Shown: positions 37,304-46,572, counted from the stretch's first letter. The stretch: 64,000 bases of DNA from Yoonia sp. (GCF_018402175.1 NZ_JAGYJK010000018.1:434001-498000); one strand, 5' to 3'. Notes: generated from the letters alone by a model not told the origin. Program-made: numbers and translations.

Positions 37304-38053
37304 ATGGCGGGCCATTCCAAATGGGCGAATATCCAGCACCGCAAGGGCCGGCAGGACAAACTGCGCTCCAAGCTGTTTTCCAAGCTGGCCAAGGAAATCA
37401 CCGTGGCTGCCAAGATGGGCGACCCTGACCCCGAGAAGAACCCGCGCCTGCGGCTTGCGGTGAAAGAGGCAAAGTCGAACTCTTGCCCCAAGGATGTGAT
37501 CGACCGCGCGATCAAGAAGTCGCAAGGCGGCGATGCGGAAAACTATGATGAGATCCGCTATGAAGGGTACGGCCCCGGCGGTATCGCCGTCATCGTCGAG
37601 GCGATGACCGACAACCGCAACCGCACAGCATCGACCGTACGGTCCACATTTACCAAGAACGGCGGCAATCTGGGTGAGACCGGATCGGTCGCCTTCATGT
37701 TCGACCGCAAGGGCGAGATCGTTTACCCTGCATCCGTCGCCGATGCCGATACGGTGATGATGGCCGCGATCGAGGCGGGCGCCGAAGACGTGCAAAGCGA
37801 CGACGACAACCACGTCATCTATTGCGCCGACACCGATCTGGCCGAAGTATCCGGCGCGCTGGAACCGGCCTTGGGCGAATCGATCTCGACCAAGCTGATC
37901 TGGAAACCCAACATGACCACCGAGGTTGATGCCGAAGGGCTGACCAAGCTGATGAAATTGCTGGATACGCTGGAAGACGACGACGACGTGCAGCGCGTGA
38001 CCGCGAATTTCGAAGCGTCCGACGCGGTGATGGCGGCGTTTTCGGAAAGCTGA
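37304..38053 (+). CDS. yebC: YebC/PmpR family regulatory or ribosome-associated protein
   Basis: A 249-residue YebC family protein beginning [20 protein letters not shown], a highly conserved start. The acidic C-terminal part ([19 protein letters not shown]) is also typical. YebC proteins have been reported as transcription regulators and, more recently, as translation factors that help ribosomes at proline stretches. In proteobacteria the gene often lies by ruvC, but here it lies downstream of the SLC13 carrier, so context gives little. Confidence 0.93.
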   Translation: MAGHSKWANIQHRKGRQDKLRSKLFSKLAKEITVAAKMGDPDPEKNPRLRLAVKEAKSNSCPKDVIDRAIKKSQGGDAENYDEIRYEGYGPGGIAVIVEAMTDNRNRTASTVRSTFTKNGGNLGETGSVAFMFDRKGEIVYPASVADADTVMMAAIEAGAEDVQSDDDNHVIYCADTDLAEVSGALEPALGESISTKLIWKPNMTTEVDAEGLTKLMKLLDTLEDDDDVQRVTANFEASDAVMAAFSES

Positions 38054-38060
38054 GGGTCGA

Positions 38061-38104
38061 AAAACTTTTATGCCTCCGGCGGGGATATTTGGGCTCGGAA
38101 GATG
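38061..38104 (+). repeat. Dispersed intergenic repeat between yebC and the 5-FCL gene
   Basis: A full-length copy: AAAACTTTTATG, then CCTCCGGCGGGGATATTT and GGGCTCGGAAGATG. It fills the whole gap between two convergent genes and is well placed to end both transcripts or to stabilise their 3' ends. Confidence 0.75.
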
Positions 38105-38105
38105 A

Positions 38106-38648
38106 TCAGGGGGTGATGATGCCCTGTTCTGTCACGATCAGGTCCAGCGGCTGGTCGGTGGGTTCCAGCGGCAGGTCGCGGTCTTCCTGTGCGCCATAGG
38201 CAAAACCCACGGCCATGACCGGACCGCACGCGCGCAGCTGTTGCAGCGTCCGGTCATAAAACCCGCCACCATAGCCCAGCCGCCCGCCTGTGCGGCTGAA
38301 GGCCACCAAAGGCACGATCAGGATCTGCGGGATCATCCAATCGCCTGTCGCGGGGATCTGCGCGCCGAAATCACCCGCGATCATCGCGCAATCGGGCTCC
38401 CACAGCCGAAAGCGCAAAGGCTGGCCTTTGGCGGTGATCACCGGCACGCCGACGGGGCCATGCGCCGCTGCCTCGGCCATTGCGGGGGTCGGGTCGATTT
38501 CGCTGCGCATCGCCATATAGCCTGCGATAGGAACGCCACGGTAGCCGGCCAGAACGGCGCTCAGATAGCCTGCGGTGGCCGCATCGGGCCGGTGGACGGC
38601 GGCCCGCCGCGCAAAGCCGGCTTTGCGGGCGGCGGATTTATCGATCAT
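38106..38648 (-). CDS. 5-formyltetrahydrofolate cyclo-ligase family protein
   Basis: A 180-residue enzyme of the 5-FCL (YgfA) family that converts 5-formyltetrahydrofolate to 5,10-methenyltetrahydrofolate with ATP. The signature RTGGRLGYGGGFYDRTL near residue 125-140 is the family's glycine-rich ATP/substrate loop. It overlaps the mgtE stop by 4 nt, which suggests a two-gene unit. No other folate gene is nearby. Confidence 0.88.
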   Translation of the reverse strand: MIDKSAARKAGFARRAAVHRPDAATAGYLSAVLAGYRGVPIAGYMAMRSEIDPTPAMAEAAAHGPVGVPVITAKGQPLRFRLWEPDCAMIAGDFGAQIPATGDWMIPQILIVPLVAFSRTGGRLGYGGGFYDRTLQQLRACGPVMAVGFAYGAQEDRDLPLEPTDQPLDLIVTEQGIITP

Positions 38649-40018
38649 AGCAACATGACCGAGGCCAGCCCGAGGAAGGCGAAAAACCCCACGACATCGG
38701 TGACGGTGGTCACGAAAGTGCCAGAGGCCAGTGCCGGGTCGATCCCGAAACGGTCCATCACCACCGGCACGCCGATACCCGCCAGACCCGCGACCAGCAG
38801 GTTGACCACCATCGCCACCGCGATCACCACGCCCAGCATCGGCGCATCAAACCAGATTGTCCCGACCACGCCCATCACCGCCGCAAAGGCCAGCCCGTTC
38901 AGCATGCCGACAAGGGCCTCGCGCCGGATCACCCGCCAGACATTGGAGGGCGTCAGGTCGCGTGTCGCCAGCGCGCGCACCGCCACGGTCAGCGATTGTG
39001 TGCCCGCATTGCCACCCATCGAGGCGACAATCGGCATCAGCACCGCCAAAGCGACCAGCCCAGCGATGGTTTCCTCGAACAGCGAAATCACCAACGAGGC
39101 AAGGATCGCCGTCAACAGGTTGACCGCCAGCCACGGAAACCGCTGTTTGGTGGTCTCAAAGACATTGTCGGACAGGCTGCCTTCGCCGACGCCGGCAAGG
39201 CGCAGGATGTCTTCTTCGGCTTCTTCTTCCAGAAAGGCCATGGCGTCGTCGATGGTGATGACACCGACGACACGGCCGTCGTCATCGACCACGGGGGCGG
39301 TGATCAGGTGGTAATGGTTGATCGCCTGCGCCACCTCTTCCACACCTTGAGCGACGTGGAAGGTGCGGAATGTTTCCTCGGTCAGATCGCGCAGGGGCGT
39401 GGCGCGTGCATGGCTGAGGATACGGCCCAGCGTGACATAGCCCACAGCCTTGAGCCGCGGATCGACCAATATGATATGATAAAACTGGTCCGGCAGCACC
39501 ACGTCCGAGCGCAGGTAATCAATCGCCTCGCCCACGGTCCAGTGTTCGGGGGCGCGCACAAGTTCGGATTGCATATGCCGGCCCGCCGATTCCTCGGGAT
39601 AGGACAGCGCCTGTTCGACGACGACACGGTCGCTGGCGTCTAGCGCGTCCAGCACCGCCTCTTGTTGGTCCTCGCCCAGATATTCGACCAGATCGACCAC
39701 GTCATCACTGTCCAGATCGCGCAAGGCGGTGGCCAGTTCGTCAGGGCGCAGCTGCTGGATGATCTCTTCGCGCAGGTTTTCGTCAAGCTCTGACAGGATG
39801 TCACCATCAATCCCGCCCTGCCACAGCGTCAGCAGGTCGCGCCGTTCGCGGCTGTCGATCTGTTCGATCAGATGCGCGATATCGGCGGGGTGCAGCGGGT
39901 CGAGAAGCGCATCAATCGCCGCCGCATCCCCCTGCATCACGGCGTTCAGCACATCGGCCACGGTCCGGTCGGTGATGCCGAATACCTCTGCATCAAGATC
40001 GTCGTCGATATCCGCCAT
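38645..40018 (-). CDS. mgtE: Magnesium transporter MgtE
   Basis: A 457-residue magnesium channel/transporter. An N-terminal MgtE_N domain (LDPLHPADIAHLIEQID) and paired CBS domains (YVTLGRILSH, VVGVITIDDAMAFLEEEA) sense cytoplasmic Mg2+, and five membrane helices follow in the last ~170 residues. The MGGNAGTQSLTVAVRA segment is the ion-selective signature of the transmembrane domain. It is divergent from guaD and overlaps the 5-FCL gene by 4 nt. Confidence 0.93.
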   Translation of the reverse strand: MADIDDDLDAEVFGITDRTVADVLNAVMQGDAAAIDALLDPLHPADIAHLIEQIDSRERRDLLTLWQGGIDGDILSELDENLREEIIQQLRPDELATALRDLDSDDVVDLVEYLGEDQQEAVLDALDASDRVVVEQALSYPEESAGRHMQSELVRAPEHWTVGEAIDYLRSDVVLPDQFYHIILVDPRLKAVGYVTLGRILSHARATPLRDLTEETFRTFHVAQGVEEVAQAINHYHLITAPVVDDDGRVVGVITIDDAMAFLEEEAEEDILRLAGVGEGSLSDNVFETTKQRFPWLAVNLLTAILASLVISLFEETIAGLVALAVLMPIVASMGGNAGTQSLTVAVRALATRDLTPSNVWRVIRREALVGMLNGLAFAAVMGVVGTIWFDAPMLGVVIAVAMVVNLLVAGLAGIGVPVVMDRFGIDPALASGTFVTTVTDVVGFFAFLGLASVMLL

Positions 40019-40117
40019 CAGTCACCTCCGTTATCGCGATCAACATAGTCAAAGCCGCCGCAGGGACAACGCCATTCCCCGATTTACGCAGGCTTTTGCG
40101 CAGCCTATACGGGTCAG

Positions 40118-41416
40118 ATGACAAAACATCTCCTTCTGGGCCAGACGCTTGCGTTTTCCGGCAATCCGCTGTCGGGCGATTGGGCCGATGCGGTGCAATA
40201 CGATCCCGCCGGTGGCGTGCTGATCGACGCGGGCCGGATCGTGGCGATGGGCGACGGGGCGGCGTTGTGTGCCGCGCATCCCGATGCGCGGCTGGTGGAT
40301 TACACAGGCAAGCTGATCTGCGCGGGCTTTGTCGATGCGCATATGCATTACCCCCAGACCGCCATCATCGCGAGCTGGGGCAAGCAGCTGATCGACTGGC
40401 TGAACACCTATACTTTCCCGCAAGAGGCGCGCTTGGCCGACCCCGCCTATGCCGCCGAAATCGCGACCCGCACGATTGATCTGGCTGTCGCCCACGGCAC
40501 CACGACGCTGACCAGTTTCTGCACGATCCATCCCGCCAGCGTGGATGCGTTTTTCACCGCTGCCGCAGTGCGCGACATGGCCGTGGTCGCGGGCAAGACC
40601 TGCATGGACCGCAATGCGCCCGATAATCTGCGCGACACGGCGCAAGCGGCTTATGATGACAGCGCCGCGCTGATCGCGCGCTGGCACGGGACAGGCCGCG
40701 CGACCTATGCGATCACGCCACGGTTTTCGCCGACCTCGACGCCGGATCAATTGGCCGCCCTTGGCGCGCTCTGGGCAGAGAACCCCACCTGCCTGATGCA
40801 GACCCATCTGAGCGAGCAATTGCCAGAAATCGCCTGGGTGCGCGATCTGTTTCCGGATGCCCGCGACTATCTGGATACATACGAAGCCTTCGGCCTTTTG
40901 GGCGCGCGCGGCATCTACGGCCATGCGATCCATCTGGAGCCGCGCGAGATTGCACGGCTGGCCGAGGTTGGGGCCGCCGTCGTGCATTGTCCGACATCGA
41001 ACACCTTTATCGGGTCGGGGCTGTTTGACCTGATGGGGCTGGCCCGCGCGGGGCTGACCATCGGGCTGGCCACCGACACCGGCGGCGGATCGTCGTTTTC
41101 AATGCTGCGGGTGATGGCCGCCACCTATGAGATCGGGCAGCTGCGCGGCACGGCGCTGCATCCCGCGCAGTTGATGTGGCTGGCAACCGAAGGATCAGCG
41201 CAGGCGCTGCATATGTCAGGGCAGATCGGGCATCTGGGCGTGGGGGCTGCGGCGGATATCACCGTGCTGGACCTTGCATCGACCCCCGCCATCGCGCAGC
41301 GCAGCGCGCGGGCGGATGACATCTGGGACGCGTTGTTCCCGACGATCATGATGGGCGACGACCGTGCAATTGCCGATGTCTGGATCGCGGGGGTGCGGCA
41401 GGGCGGACAGCACTAA
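40118..41416 (+). CDS. guaD: Guanine deaminase
   Basis: A 432-residue amidohydrolase that deaminates guanine to xanthine. The zinc motif DAHMHYPQTAIIASWGKQLI near residue 69-88 is characteristic of guanine deaminase, as are MQTHLSEQLPEIAWV and ATDTGGGSSFSMLRVMA. It is a salvage/degradation enzyme for purines. It stands alone between mgtE (divergent) and hisN (convergent). A weak AG-rich ribosome site precedes the start. Confidence 0.93.
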   Translation: MTKHLLLGQTLAFSGNPLSGDWADAVQYDPAGGVLIDAGRIVAMGDGAALCAAHPDARLVDYTGKLICAGFVDAHMHYPQTAIIASWGKQLIDWLNTYTFPQEARLADPAYAAEIATRTIDLAVAHGTTTLTSFCTIHPASVDAFFTAAAVRDMAVVAGKTCMDRNAPDNLRDTAQAAYDDSAALIARWHGTGRATYAITPRFSPTSTPDQLAALGALWAENPTCLMQTHLSEQLPEIAWVRDLFPDARDYLDTYEAFGLLGARGIYGHAIHLEPREIARLAEVGAAVVHCPTSNTFIGSGLFDLMGLARAGLTIGLATDTGGGSSFSMLRVMAATYEIGQLRGTALHPAQLMWLATEGSAQALHMSGQIGHLGVGAAADITVLDLASTPAIAQRSARADDIWDALFPTIMMGDDRAIADVWIAGVRQGGQH

Positions 41417-41445
41417 GGCCGGAGCCTGCCAACGGCGGCCCCGCC

Positions 41446-42243
41446 TTAGGGATGGCTGCGCAGGATTTTCAAGGCGGCGGCATGGATATCCGCATTGGCC
41501 GCAGCCAGCACCTGTCCGCCCTGATGCACCGGCGCGCCGGACCAATCGGTGACGATCCCGCCAGCAGCCTCGATCACCGCGATGGGGGCTTGGACGTCAT
41601 AGGCGTTCAGCCCCGCCTCGATCACCAGATCGACCTGCCCTGCCGCAAGCAGCGCATAGCCATAGCAATCCATGCCATAGCGGGTTAGCCGCACCTGACG
41701 CGACACGGCCTGAAACGCAGCCATTTCGGGCGCTGTGCCGATTTCGGGAAAGGTGGACAGCAGAATCGCCTGATCCAGCCCGCGCGGCGCGCGCGTGGCC
41801 AGCGGCGCGGTCCCCATTGGGCCCGTCACATCTGCCTGACCGAAACCGCCCGCAAACCGTTCGCCAATATAAGGCTGGTCGATGATGCCGTACACAGGGC
41901 CATCCGCATCGCCCACCGCGATCAGCACACCCCAGGTCGGCGTGCCGCTGATATAGCCGCGCGTGCCGTCAATCGGGTCCAGCACCCAAGTCAGCCCGGA
42001 TGTGCCGAGGGTCTGGCCATATTCTTCGCCAAAAATGCCGTCATCGGGGCGTTCACGCGCCAGAACATCGCGCATCGCCTGTTCGGCGGCGCGGTCGGCG
42101 ATGGTCACGGGGTCGAAATGGGAAAGGGCTTTGGTATCAGCCACCAAAGACGCGGTGCGAAAATGCGCAAGCGTCACAGGGCGTGCCGTATTTGCCAAAA
42201 GATGGGCGACCCGGATCAGGTCGGCCTGCGTTGCGTGATCCAC
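41446..42243 (-). CDS. hisN: Histidinol-phosphatase, inositol monophosphatase type
   Basis: A 265-residue IMPase-fold phosphatase. Metal-site motifs include IFGEEYGQ, DPIDGTRGYISGTPTWGVLI and the C-terminal AYDVQAPIAVIEAAGGIVTDWSG. In actinobacteria and alphaproteobacteria this type hydrolyses histidinol phosphate in histidine biosynthesis. I use the GTG at 42243; the ATG at 42306 would add 21 residues encoded by a long inverted repeat. The fructose-bisphosphatase/inositol phosphatase activity of relatives is the main alternative. Confidence 0.82.
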   Translation of the reverse strand: MDHATQADLIRVAHLLANTARPVTLAHFRTASLVADTKALSHFDPVTIADRAAEQAMRDVLARERPDDGIFGEEYGQTLGTSGLTWVLDPIDGTRGYISGTPTWGVLIAVGDADGPVYGIIDQPYIGERFAGGFGQADVTGPMGTAPLATRAPRGLDQAILLSTFPEIGTAPEMAAFQAVSRQVRLTRYGMDCYGYALLAAGQVDLVIEAGLNAYDVQAPIAVIEAAGGIVTDWSGAPVHQGGQVLAAANADIHAAALKILRSHP

Positions 42244-42247
42244 TTTA

Positions 42248-42303
42248 CCTGTCAACCTGTGCTGTGTCTGACGCCTTGCGGTAACGCAGCACAGGTTGAC
42301 AGG
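42248..42303. repeat. 17-bp inverted repeat between XRE gene and hisN
   Basis: CCTGTCAACCTGTGCTG (42248-42264) is exactly reversed and complemented at 42287-42303, with a 22-nt loop. It lies just after the XRE gene stop (42313) and just before the hisN GTG. A strong stem without a T-run could be an mRNA processing or stability element, or a protein-binding site. Confidence 0.7.
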
Positions 42304-42312
42304 CAAGTTGGT

Positions 42313-42684
42313 TTAGGCTGCTTCGCTTAACACGCGGGCCAGATCGAACAGGCGGCGGCGCTGGTTTTCGGGAATTGCGTAATAGGACCGCAGCAATTCC
42401 AGCGCTTCCTTGTCGGTCAGGATGTCCCCCGGCATGTCACTGATCCGCGCTTCCGCTGCAGGTTGTGCATCGTAGCCCTCGAAAAAGAACGAAACCGGGA
42501 CGCCCAATACATTCGAGATATCCCAAAGACGCGACGCGCTGACGCGGTTCATGCCGGTTTCATATTTCTGAATCTGCTGGAACTTGATGCCGACATTTTC
42601 CGCAAGCTGTTGTTGCGTCGTCCCATTCATCCAGCGGCGATGCCTGATCCGCTTGCCCACATAGACGTCGACAGGATGCTTCAT
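42313..42684 (-). CDS. XRE-family helix-turn-helix regulator
   Basis: A 123-residue DNA-binding protein with a Cro/C1-type helix-turn-helix at residues about 10-65 (GTTQQQLAENVGIKFQQIQK, then YETGMNRVSASRLWDISNVL) and a C-terminal segment ending IPENQRRRLFDLARVLSEAA, a general pattern in short alphaproteobacterial regulators. Target genes are unknown. It is divergent from the oxidoreductase gene across 267 nt that contain an imperfect palindrome at 42754-42769. Confidence 0.85.
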   Translation of the reverse strand: MKHPVDVYVGKRIRHRRWMNGTTQQQLAENVGIKFQQIQKYETGMNRVSASRLWDISNVLGVPVSFFFEGYDAQPAAEARISDMPGDILTDKEALELLRSYYAIPENQRRRLFDLARVLSEAA

Positions 42685-42951
42685 TGTTTTTCCCTATTCA
42701 GAAAGAGGCCGTCTGTTCGTCGTCAGAAAGGCCCGATTAAAAATGTAAAATTTGAACATTCGAGCGTTCGTGGTGTGCCTTGAAAATGCCACTATTCATT
42801 TCTGACACGCAACGGTTGCAGTTAACATCCTACCCTTAAGTACAGGTATTGTGCATAGACTGACCAAAGGGTGGCTGCAATGCGCGGTCGCCTTGCTCCA
42901 GCATGCGATGCTACGTCTTAGATGTAATATCATTAAAAAGGATTCGATCCA

Positions 42952-43911
42952 ATGCGCGCATTTCAGGTGTCATCCTTTACCAGCGCGCCTGCGCTAGTCG
43001 ATATCGCAGCCCCCCTGCCCGGACCGGGCGAGGTGTTGCTGGATATCGCGGCCTGCGGTTTGAACTTTGCCGATCTGCTGATGGCCCAAGGATCGTATCA
43101 GGACACGCCCGTGCCACCCTTTACCTTGGGCATGGAAGTGTGCGGCACGGTCACGGCCTTGGGCGAGGGCGTCACCACGCCTGCCATCGGCACCCGCGTT
43201 GCCGTTTTCGGTGGTCAGGGTGGCATGGCAGAACAGGGGGTCTTTCCCGCAAACCTGTGCCGTCCGGTCCCCGACAGCATGAGCGCCGAAATCGCGGCCG
43301 GTTTCATGGTCGCCTATGGCACGTCGCATCTGGCGCTGACGCAGCGCGCGCGCCTGCAACAGGGGGAAACGCTGCTGGTGTTGGGGGCGGCAGGCGGTGT
43401 GGGTCTGACGGCGGTGGAAATCGGCAAGGCGCTGGGCGCGCGGGTGATCGCCGTGGCGCGTGGCGCGGACAAGCTGGCGGTGGCGCAGGCGGCTGGTGCG
43501 GACCACGTCATCGACAGCGACACGCAGGACATCAAGGCCGCGGTCAAGGCGCTGGGCGGGGCCGATGTCGTTTATGACCCTGTTGGGGGCGATGCGTTCA
43601 AGGCGGCACTTGGCGCGTGCAGGCCGCAGGCGCGCTATATCGTGATCGGCTTTGCCAGCGGCGATGTCCCGCAGGTGCCTGCCAATATCCTGCTGGTCAA
43701 GAATATCGACCTGATCGGGTTCTACTGGGGCGGCTATCTGAAATTCCGCCCCGACCTTTTGTCCGATTCTCTGGCCGAGCTGTTGGGCTGGCTGGCCGAT
43801 GGCCGGCTCAAGCCGCATATCAGCCATGTCCTGCCCTTGGATCAGGCGGAAAAGGCGCTGGATCTGATGCGCAGCCGCGCCTCGACCGGCAAGGTCGTGA
43901 TCACGCCATAG
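42952..43911 (+). CDS. Quinone oxidoreductase-like zinc-independent alcohol dehydrogenase family protein
   Basis: A 319-residue member of the medium-chain dehydrogenase/reductase family of the quinone oxidoreductase type. CGLNFADLLMAQGSYQ near residue 37 and LGAAGGVGLTAVEIGKALGA near residue 143 (the Rossmann AxxGxxG motif) are typical, and the catalytic-zinc ligands of classical alcohol dehydrogenases appear absent. It would reduce a quinone or enone with NADPH. Its last 11 nt overlap the LysR gene tail to tail. Confidence 0.85.
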   Translation: MRAFQVSSFTSAPALVDIAAPLPGPGEVLLDIAACGLNFADLLMAQGSYQDTPVPPFTLGMEVCGTVTALGEGVTTPAIGTRVAVFGGQGGMAEQGVFPANLCRPVPDSMSAEIAAGFMVAYGTSHLALTQRARLQQGETLLVLGAAGGVGLTAVEIGKALGARVIAVARGADKLAVAQAAGADHVIDSDTQDIKAAVKALGGADVVYDPVGGDAFKAALGACRPQARYIVIGFASGDVPQVPANILLVKNIDLIGFYWGGYLKFRPDLLSDSLAELLGWLADGRLKPHISHVLPLDQAEKALDLMRSRASTGKVVITP

Positions 43912-44770
43912 CCGGTGCCTGCAACGTATAAAACCCGTCACGGATAAACCCCGCCAGATCGCGGATCACCGGATTATCGGTGGCGGCGTGGTAAAGGTTA
44001 ACGTTGAAATCCCGCAGGTCAGGCAAAGCGCCGCCATGCGCGATCCGTTCGAAATGGCGCGGCTCTGCCCCCGCCAGCATCGTGTGCACGGCCAGATCAG
44101 CGCTGACCGTCGCCTCGATCGTGCGGCTGGAATGGCTTTCGACGGCGATTTCCCAAGCGATGCCCGCCGCGTCCAATTGGCGCTGCACGAAACCGCGAAA
44201 GATGCAGCGATGTTCATAGGCCAGCCGCAGGGGCCGTTCCTTCCAGATCTGCCCGCCCGGCGCACCCAGCCAGACCAGCGGGATCGCGGTCAGCGTTTCG
44301 CCATCCTGACCCACGCTGTCTTCGGTCGTCAGGATCATGTCGATGGCCCCGCGCCGGTATTCATCCAGCAGGGTGCTGGTAAAGGACGACGACAAATGCA
44401 CCCGCATCCGCGGATAGGCGGCGGCGAAACGGCGTAAAACCTGCGGGATCACCGGATAGATGATGTCATGCGGCACGCCCAAGGTGACTTCGCCTTCATA
44501 GGCGTTGGATGTCAGCTTGCCATAAACTTCGTCATTCAGCACCAGCATCCGCCGCGCATAGCTGAGCAATTGTTCGCCCTGCGCTGTCAGCGCGATACCG
44601 CGGCCCGTGCGGTCAAGCAGCGGCGCATCAAGCGATTCCTCCAGCCGCTTGAGCTGCATCGACACCGCCGATTGCGTCAGATGCAAAAGGCCCGCCGCCT
44701 TGGTCACGCCGCCGGTATCGGCGACCGCCACGAAAGACCGCAGGGCGGTCAGGTCCAGATTGCGCGGCAT
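43901..44770 (-). CDS. LysR-family transcriptional regulator
   Basis: A 289-residue LysR regulator. The helix-turn-helix is at the N-terminus (LDLTALRSFVAVADTGGVTK, then AAGLLHLTQSAVSMQLKRLE). The C-terminal co-inducer domain follows (GVPHDIIYPVIPQVLRRFA). It is divergent from the DUF1127 gene and convergent with the oxidoreductase. Three TATCAA repeats lie in and just upstream of its own start (44770, 44794 and 44835) and could be its binding sites. The ligand is unknown. Confidence 0.88.
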   Translation of the reverse strand: MPRNLDLTALRSFVAVADTGGVTKAAGLLHLTQSAVSMQLKRLEESLDAPLLDRTGRGIALTAQGEQLLSYARRMLVLNDEVYGKLTSNAYEGEVTLGVPHDIIYPVIPQVLRRFAAAYPRMRVHLSSSFTSTLLDEYRRGAIDMILTTEDSVGQDGETLTAIPLVWLGAPGGQIWKERPLRLAYEHRCIFRGFVQRQLDAAGIAWEIAVESHSSRTIEATVSADLAVHTMLAGAEPRHFERIAHGGALPDLRDFNVNLYHAATDNPVIRDLAGFIRDGFYTLQAPAMA

Positions 44771-44884
44771 ATCAACATTCCTGATGGTTTAGCTATCAAA
44801 CATTCATTTCTCTTATGACGTCTGCGCCGCTACATATCAAGCATCACGATGCAAACGACGCCATTCATCAGGAAAGGACATATC

Positions 44885-45100
44885 ATGGCCAGTTTTTCAC
44901 AAGCAGGTCTCTGCATGGAAACCAAGCAGCGCCCGCCTTTGTGGTCGCGGATCATGCAGGCAGCGCAGCTTGCACGACAACGCCGCGCGCTTGCGGCGCT
45001 TGATCCGCATATCTTGTGCGATATCGGGATCACCGCTGACGACGCACAGGCAGAGGCGGCCAAACCGGTCTGGGATGTCCCCCGCCATTGGCTGGCATAG
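44885..45100 (+). CDS. DUF1127 small arginine-rich-type protein
   Basis: A 71-residue protein with the DUF1127 motif in its second half (RRALAALDPHILCDIGITADDAQAEA), preceded by RQR. DUF1127 proteins are small, often arginine-rich, and affect RNA-linked processes such as small RNA maturation and phosphate uptake in some alphaproteobacteria. The ATG at 44885 follows AGGAAAGG, so I use it rather than the frame start at 44849. It is divergent from the LysR gene. Confidence 0.78.
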   Translation: MASFSQAGLCMETKQRPPLWSRIMQAAQLARQRRALAALDPHILCDIGITADDAQAEAAKPVWDVPRHWLA

Positions 45101-45250
45101 GCCAACAGCGCCACGGGTGCGACATTCTTGCGCAAAACACTCGGAATAGGGGCGCGCAACTGCAGAAAGTCTTGAAAATCGACACCAGCCTGCCAATATA
45201 TTCCCCAATGATGCCACCCCCGGCGTCGCTGTCTTTTTTTGGAGGAAAAC

Positions 45251-45988
45251 ATGGCTCAATACGATACCATTCGCACGGCCGGTGGGGTCCGCACGGCCGC
45301 AATCGACGAGGGCCTTCGCGCCCATATGAGCAAAGTCTACGGCACGATGTCCGTGGGCATGCTGATCACCTTCGCCGTGGCCTGGGCCGTTGGCACCGCC
45401 CCTGCCCTGCTGGGTGTGTTCCGTGACCCGATCACGCTGCAACCCAATATTCTTGGCTGGATCGTGATGTTCGCGCCATTGGGGATGATCTTTGGCTTTG
45501 GCGCGATGATCAACCGCTTTTCCGCCGCGGCGGCGCAGACGTTTTTCTATGCTTTCGCCGCCGTCATGGGTCTGTCGATCGCGTGGATTTTCGTCGCCTT
45601 CACCGGCATGTCGATTGCACAGATCTTTCTGATCACCTCGATCGCCTTTGCCAGCCTGAGCCTGTATGGCTACACCACCAAAAAGGACCTGTCCGCATGG
45701 GGCACGTTCCTGATGATGGGCGTGATCGGCATCGTGGTTGCCATGGTCATCAACCTGTTCCTGCAATCGCCCGCGATCATGTTCGCGATCTCGATCCTTG
45801 GTGTGCTGATCTTTGCAGGTCTGACCGCCTATGACACGCAGCGGATCAAGTCCGAATATGTCGCACATGCTGCGCATGGCGATGCGGAATGGCTGGGCAA
45901 GTCCGCGATCATGGGCGCGCTGAGCCTGTATCTGAACTTCATCAACATGTTCATGTTCCTGCTGCAATTGTTCGGCAACCGCGAATAA
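45251..45988 (+). CDS. Bax inhibitor-1 family membrane protein
   Basis: A 245-residue seven-helix membrane protein of the BI-1/YccA/YbhL family. A strong GGAGG ribosome site lies 7 nt before the ATG. The C-terminal helices contain AGLTAYDTQRIKSEY and SLYLNFINMFMFLLQLFG, a family signature. Family members have been linked to calcium leak and to FtsH-controlled proteolysis. A perfect stem-loop with a T-run follows and ends transcription. Confidence 0.9.
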   Translation: MAQYDTIRTAGGVRTAAIDEGLRAHMSKVYGTMSVGMLITFAVAWAVGTAPALLGVFRDPITLQPNILGWIVMFAPLGMIFGFGAMINRFSAAAAQTFFYAFAAVMGLSIAWIFVAFTGMSIAQIFLITSIAFASLSLYGYTTKKDLSAWGTFLMMGVIGIVVAMVINLFLQSPAIMFAISILGVLIFAGLTAYDTQRIKSEYVAHAAHGDAEWLGKSAIMGALSLYLNFINMFMFLLQLFGNRE

Positions 45989-46009
45989 GCGCAGGCAACG
46001 CAAACACAG

Positions 46010-46037
46010 GGGCTGGTGGAAACACCAGCCCTTTTTT
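46010..46037 (+). terminator. Rho-independent terminator after the BI-1 gene
   Basis: GGGCTGGTG (46010-46018), loop GAAA, CACCAGCCC (46023-46031) and then TTTTTT. The perfect 9-bp GC-rich stem and U-run make this the clearest terminator in the window. Confidence 0.93.
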
Positions 46038-46100
46038 GTTGTGCATGGCCCTGTTCATGGCCCCCTTTGGATGGCCCCCCGTGGCCCCCGTGGCGCAAAC

Positions 46101-46130
46101 AAAAAGGCCGCGCAATTTGCGCGGCCTTTT
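46101..46130 (-). terminator. Rho-independent terminator of rpmG (bidirectional-looking)
   Basis: AAAAGGCCGCGCA (46102-46114) and TGCGCGGCCTTTT (46118-46130) form a 13-bp stem around ATT. Read on the minus strand it ends in a T-run, so it terminates rpmG; A-tracts on the other side make it usable in both directions. Confidence 0.9.
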
Positions 46131-46155
46131 GATTGTCTCACAGGGGCTGGATCAA

Positions 46156-46323
46156 TTACTTGATCTTGCCTTCCTTGTATTCGACATGCTTGCGCACGAC
46201 GGGATCATATTTCTTGATCGCCATCTTTTCGGTCATCGTGCGTGCGTTTTTCTTGGTCACATAGAAATGCCCGGTCCCCGCGGTGGAGTTCAGGCGGATC
46301 TTGATCGTGGTTGGCTTCGCCAT
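46156..46323 (-). CDS. rpmG: 50S ribosomal protein L33
   Basis: A 55-residue protein, [20 protein letters not shown] and so on, of the L33 family. It contains no CxxC pairs, so it is the zinc-independent form. L33 is a small component of the 50S subunit near the E site. A GGAGA ribosome site precedes the ATG at 46323; the open frame to 46368 is not coding. A terminator follows at 46101-46130. Confidence 0.95.
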   Translation of the reverse strand: MAKPTTIKIRLNSTAGTGHFYVTKKNARTMTEKMAIKKYDPVVRKHVEYKEGKIK

Positions 46324-46454
46324 GTTCACTTCTCCGGCTTCGCGGGGCTGGGCCCACGGGTGTATCATTGAAGCTGCCTTTTACCGTGAAGCAGGGCCGA
46401 GTCAACCGCAAACGGGCGATTATCAGGCGAAGGTGTCGGTGATACCCGACAGCC

Positions 46455-46480
46455 GTAGGGCGGGGTTCACCCCGCCGCCC
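46455..46480. repeat. GTAGGG-family palindrome (second copy)
   Basis: GTAGGGCGGGG, TTCA, CCCCGCC, then GCCC, the same as the copy at 1598-1624. It lies in the 249-nt divergent gap between rpmG and the BLUF gene. Nothing else was recognised in this gap. Confidence 0.65.
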
Positions 46481-46572
46481 CGTTGGCAGGCATTGTAACG
46501 GCCCATAACGCCAGATAGCGTGACAGCACCATATTGCACCATCCGCCGCAATCACACAGGAAAGACGCCATA

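Noticed and set aside
42754..42769. LexA-type site GAAC-N8-GTTC upstream of the XRE gene
   Set aside because: The spacing does not match the alphaproteobacterial GTTC-N7-GTTC site, and no SOS gene is near; at most a weak palindrome.
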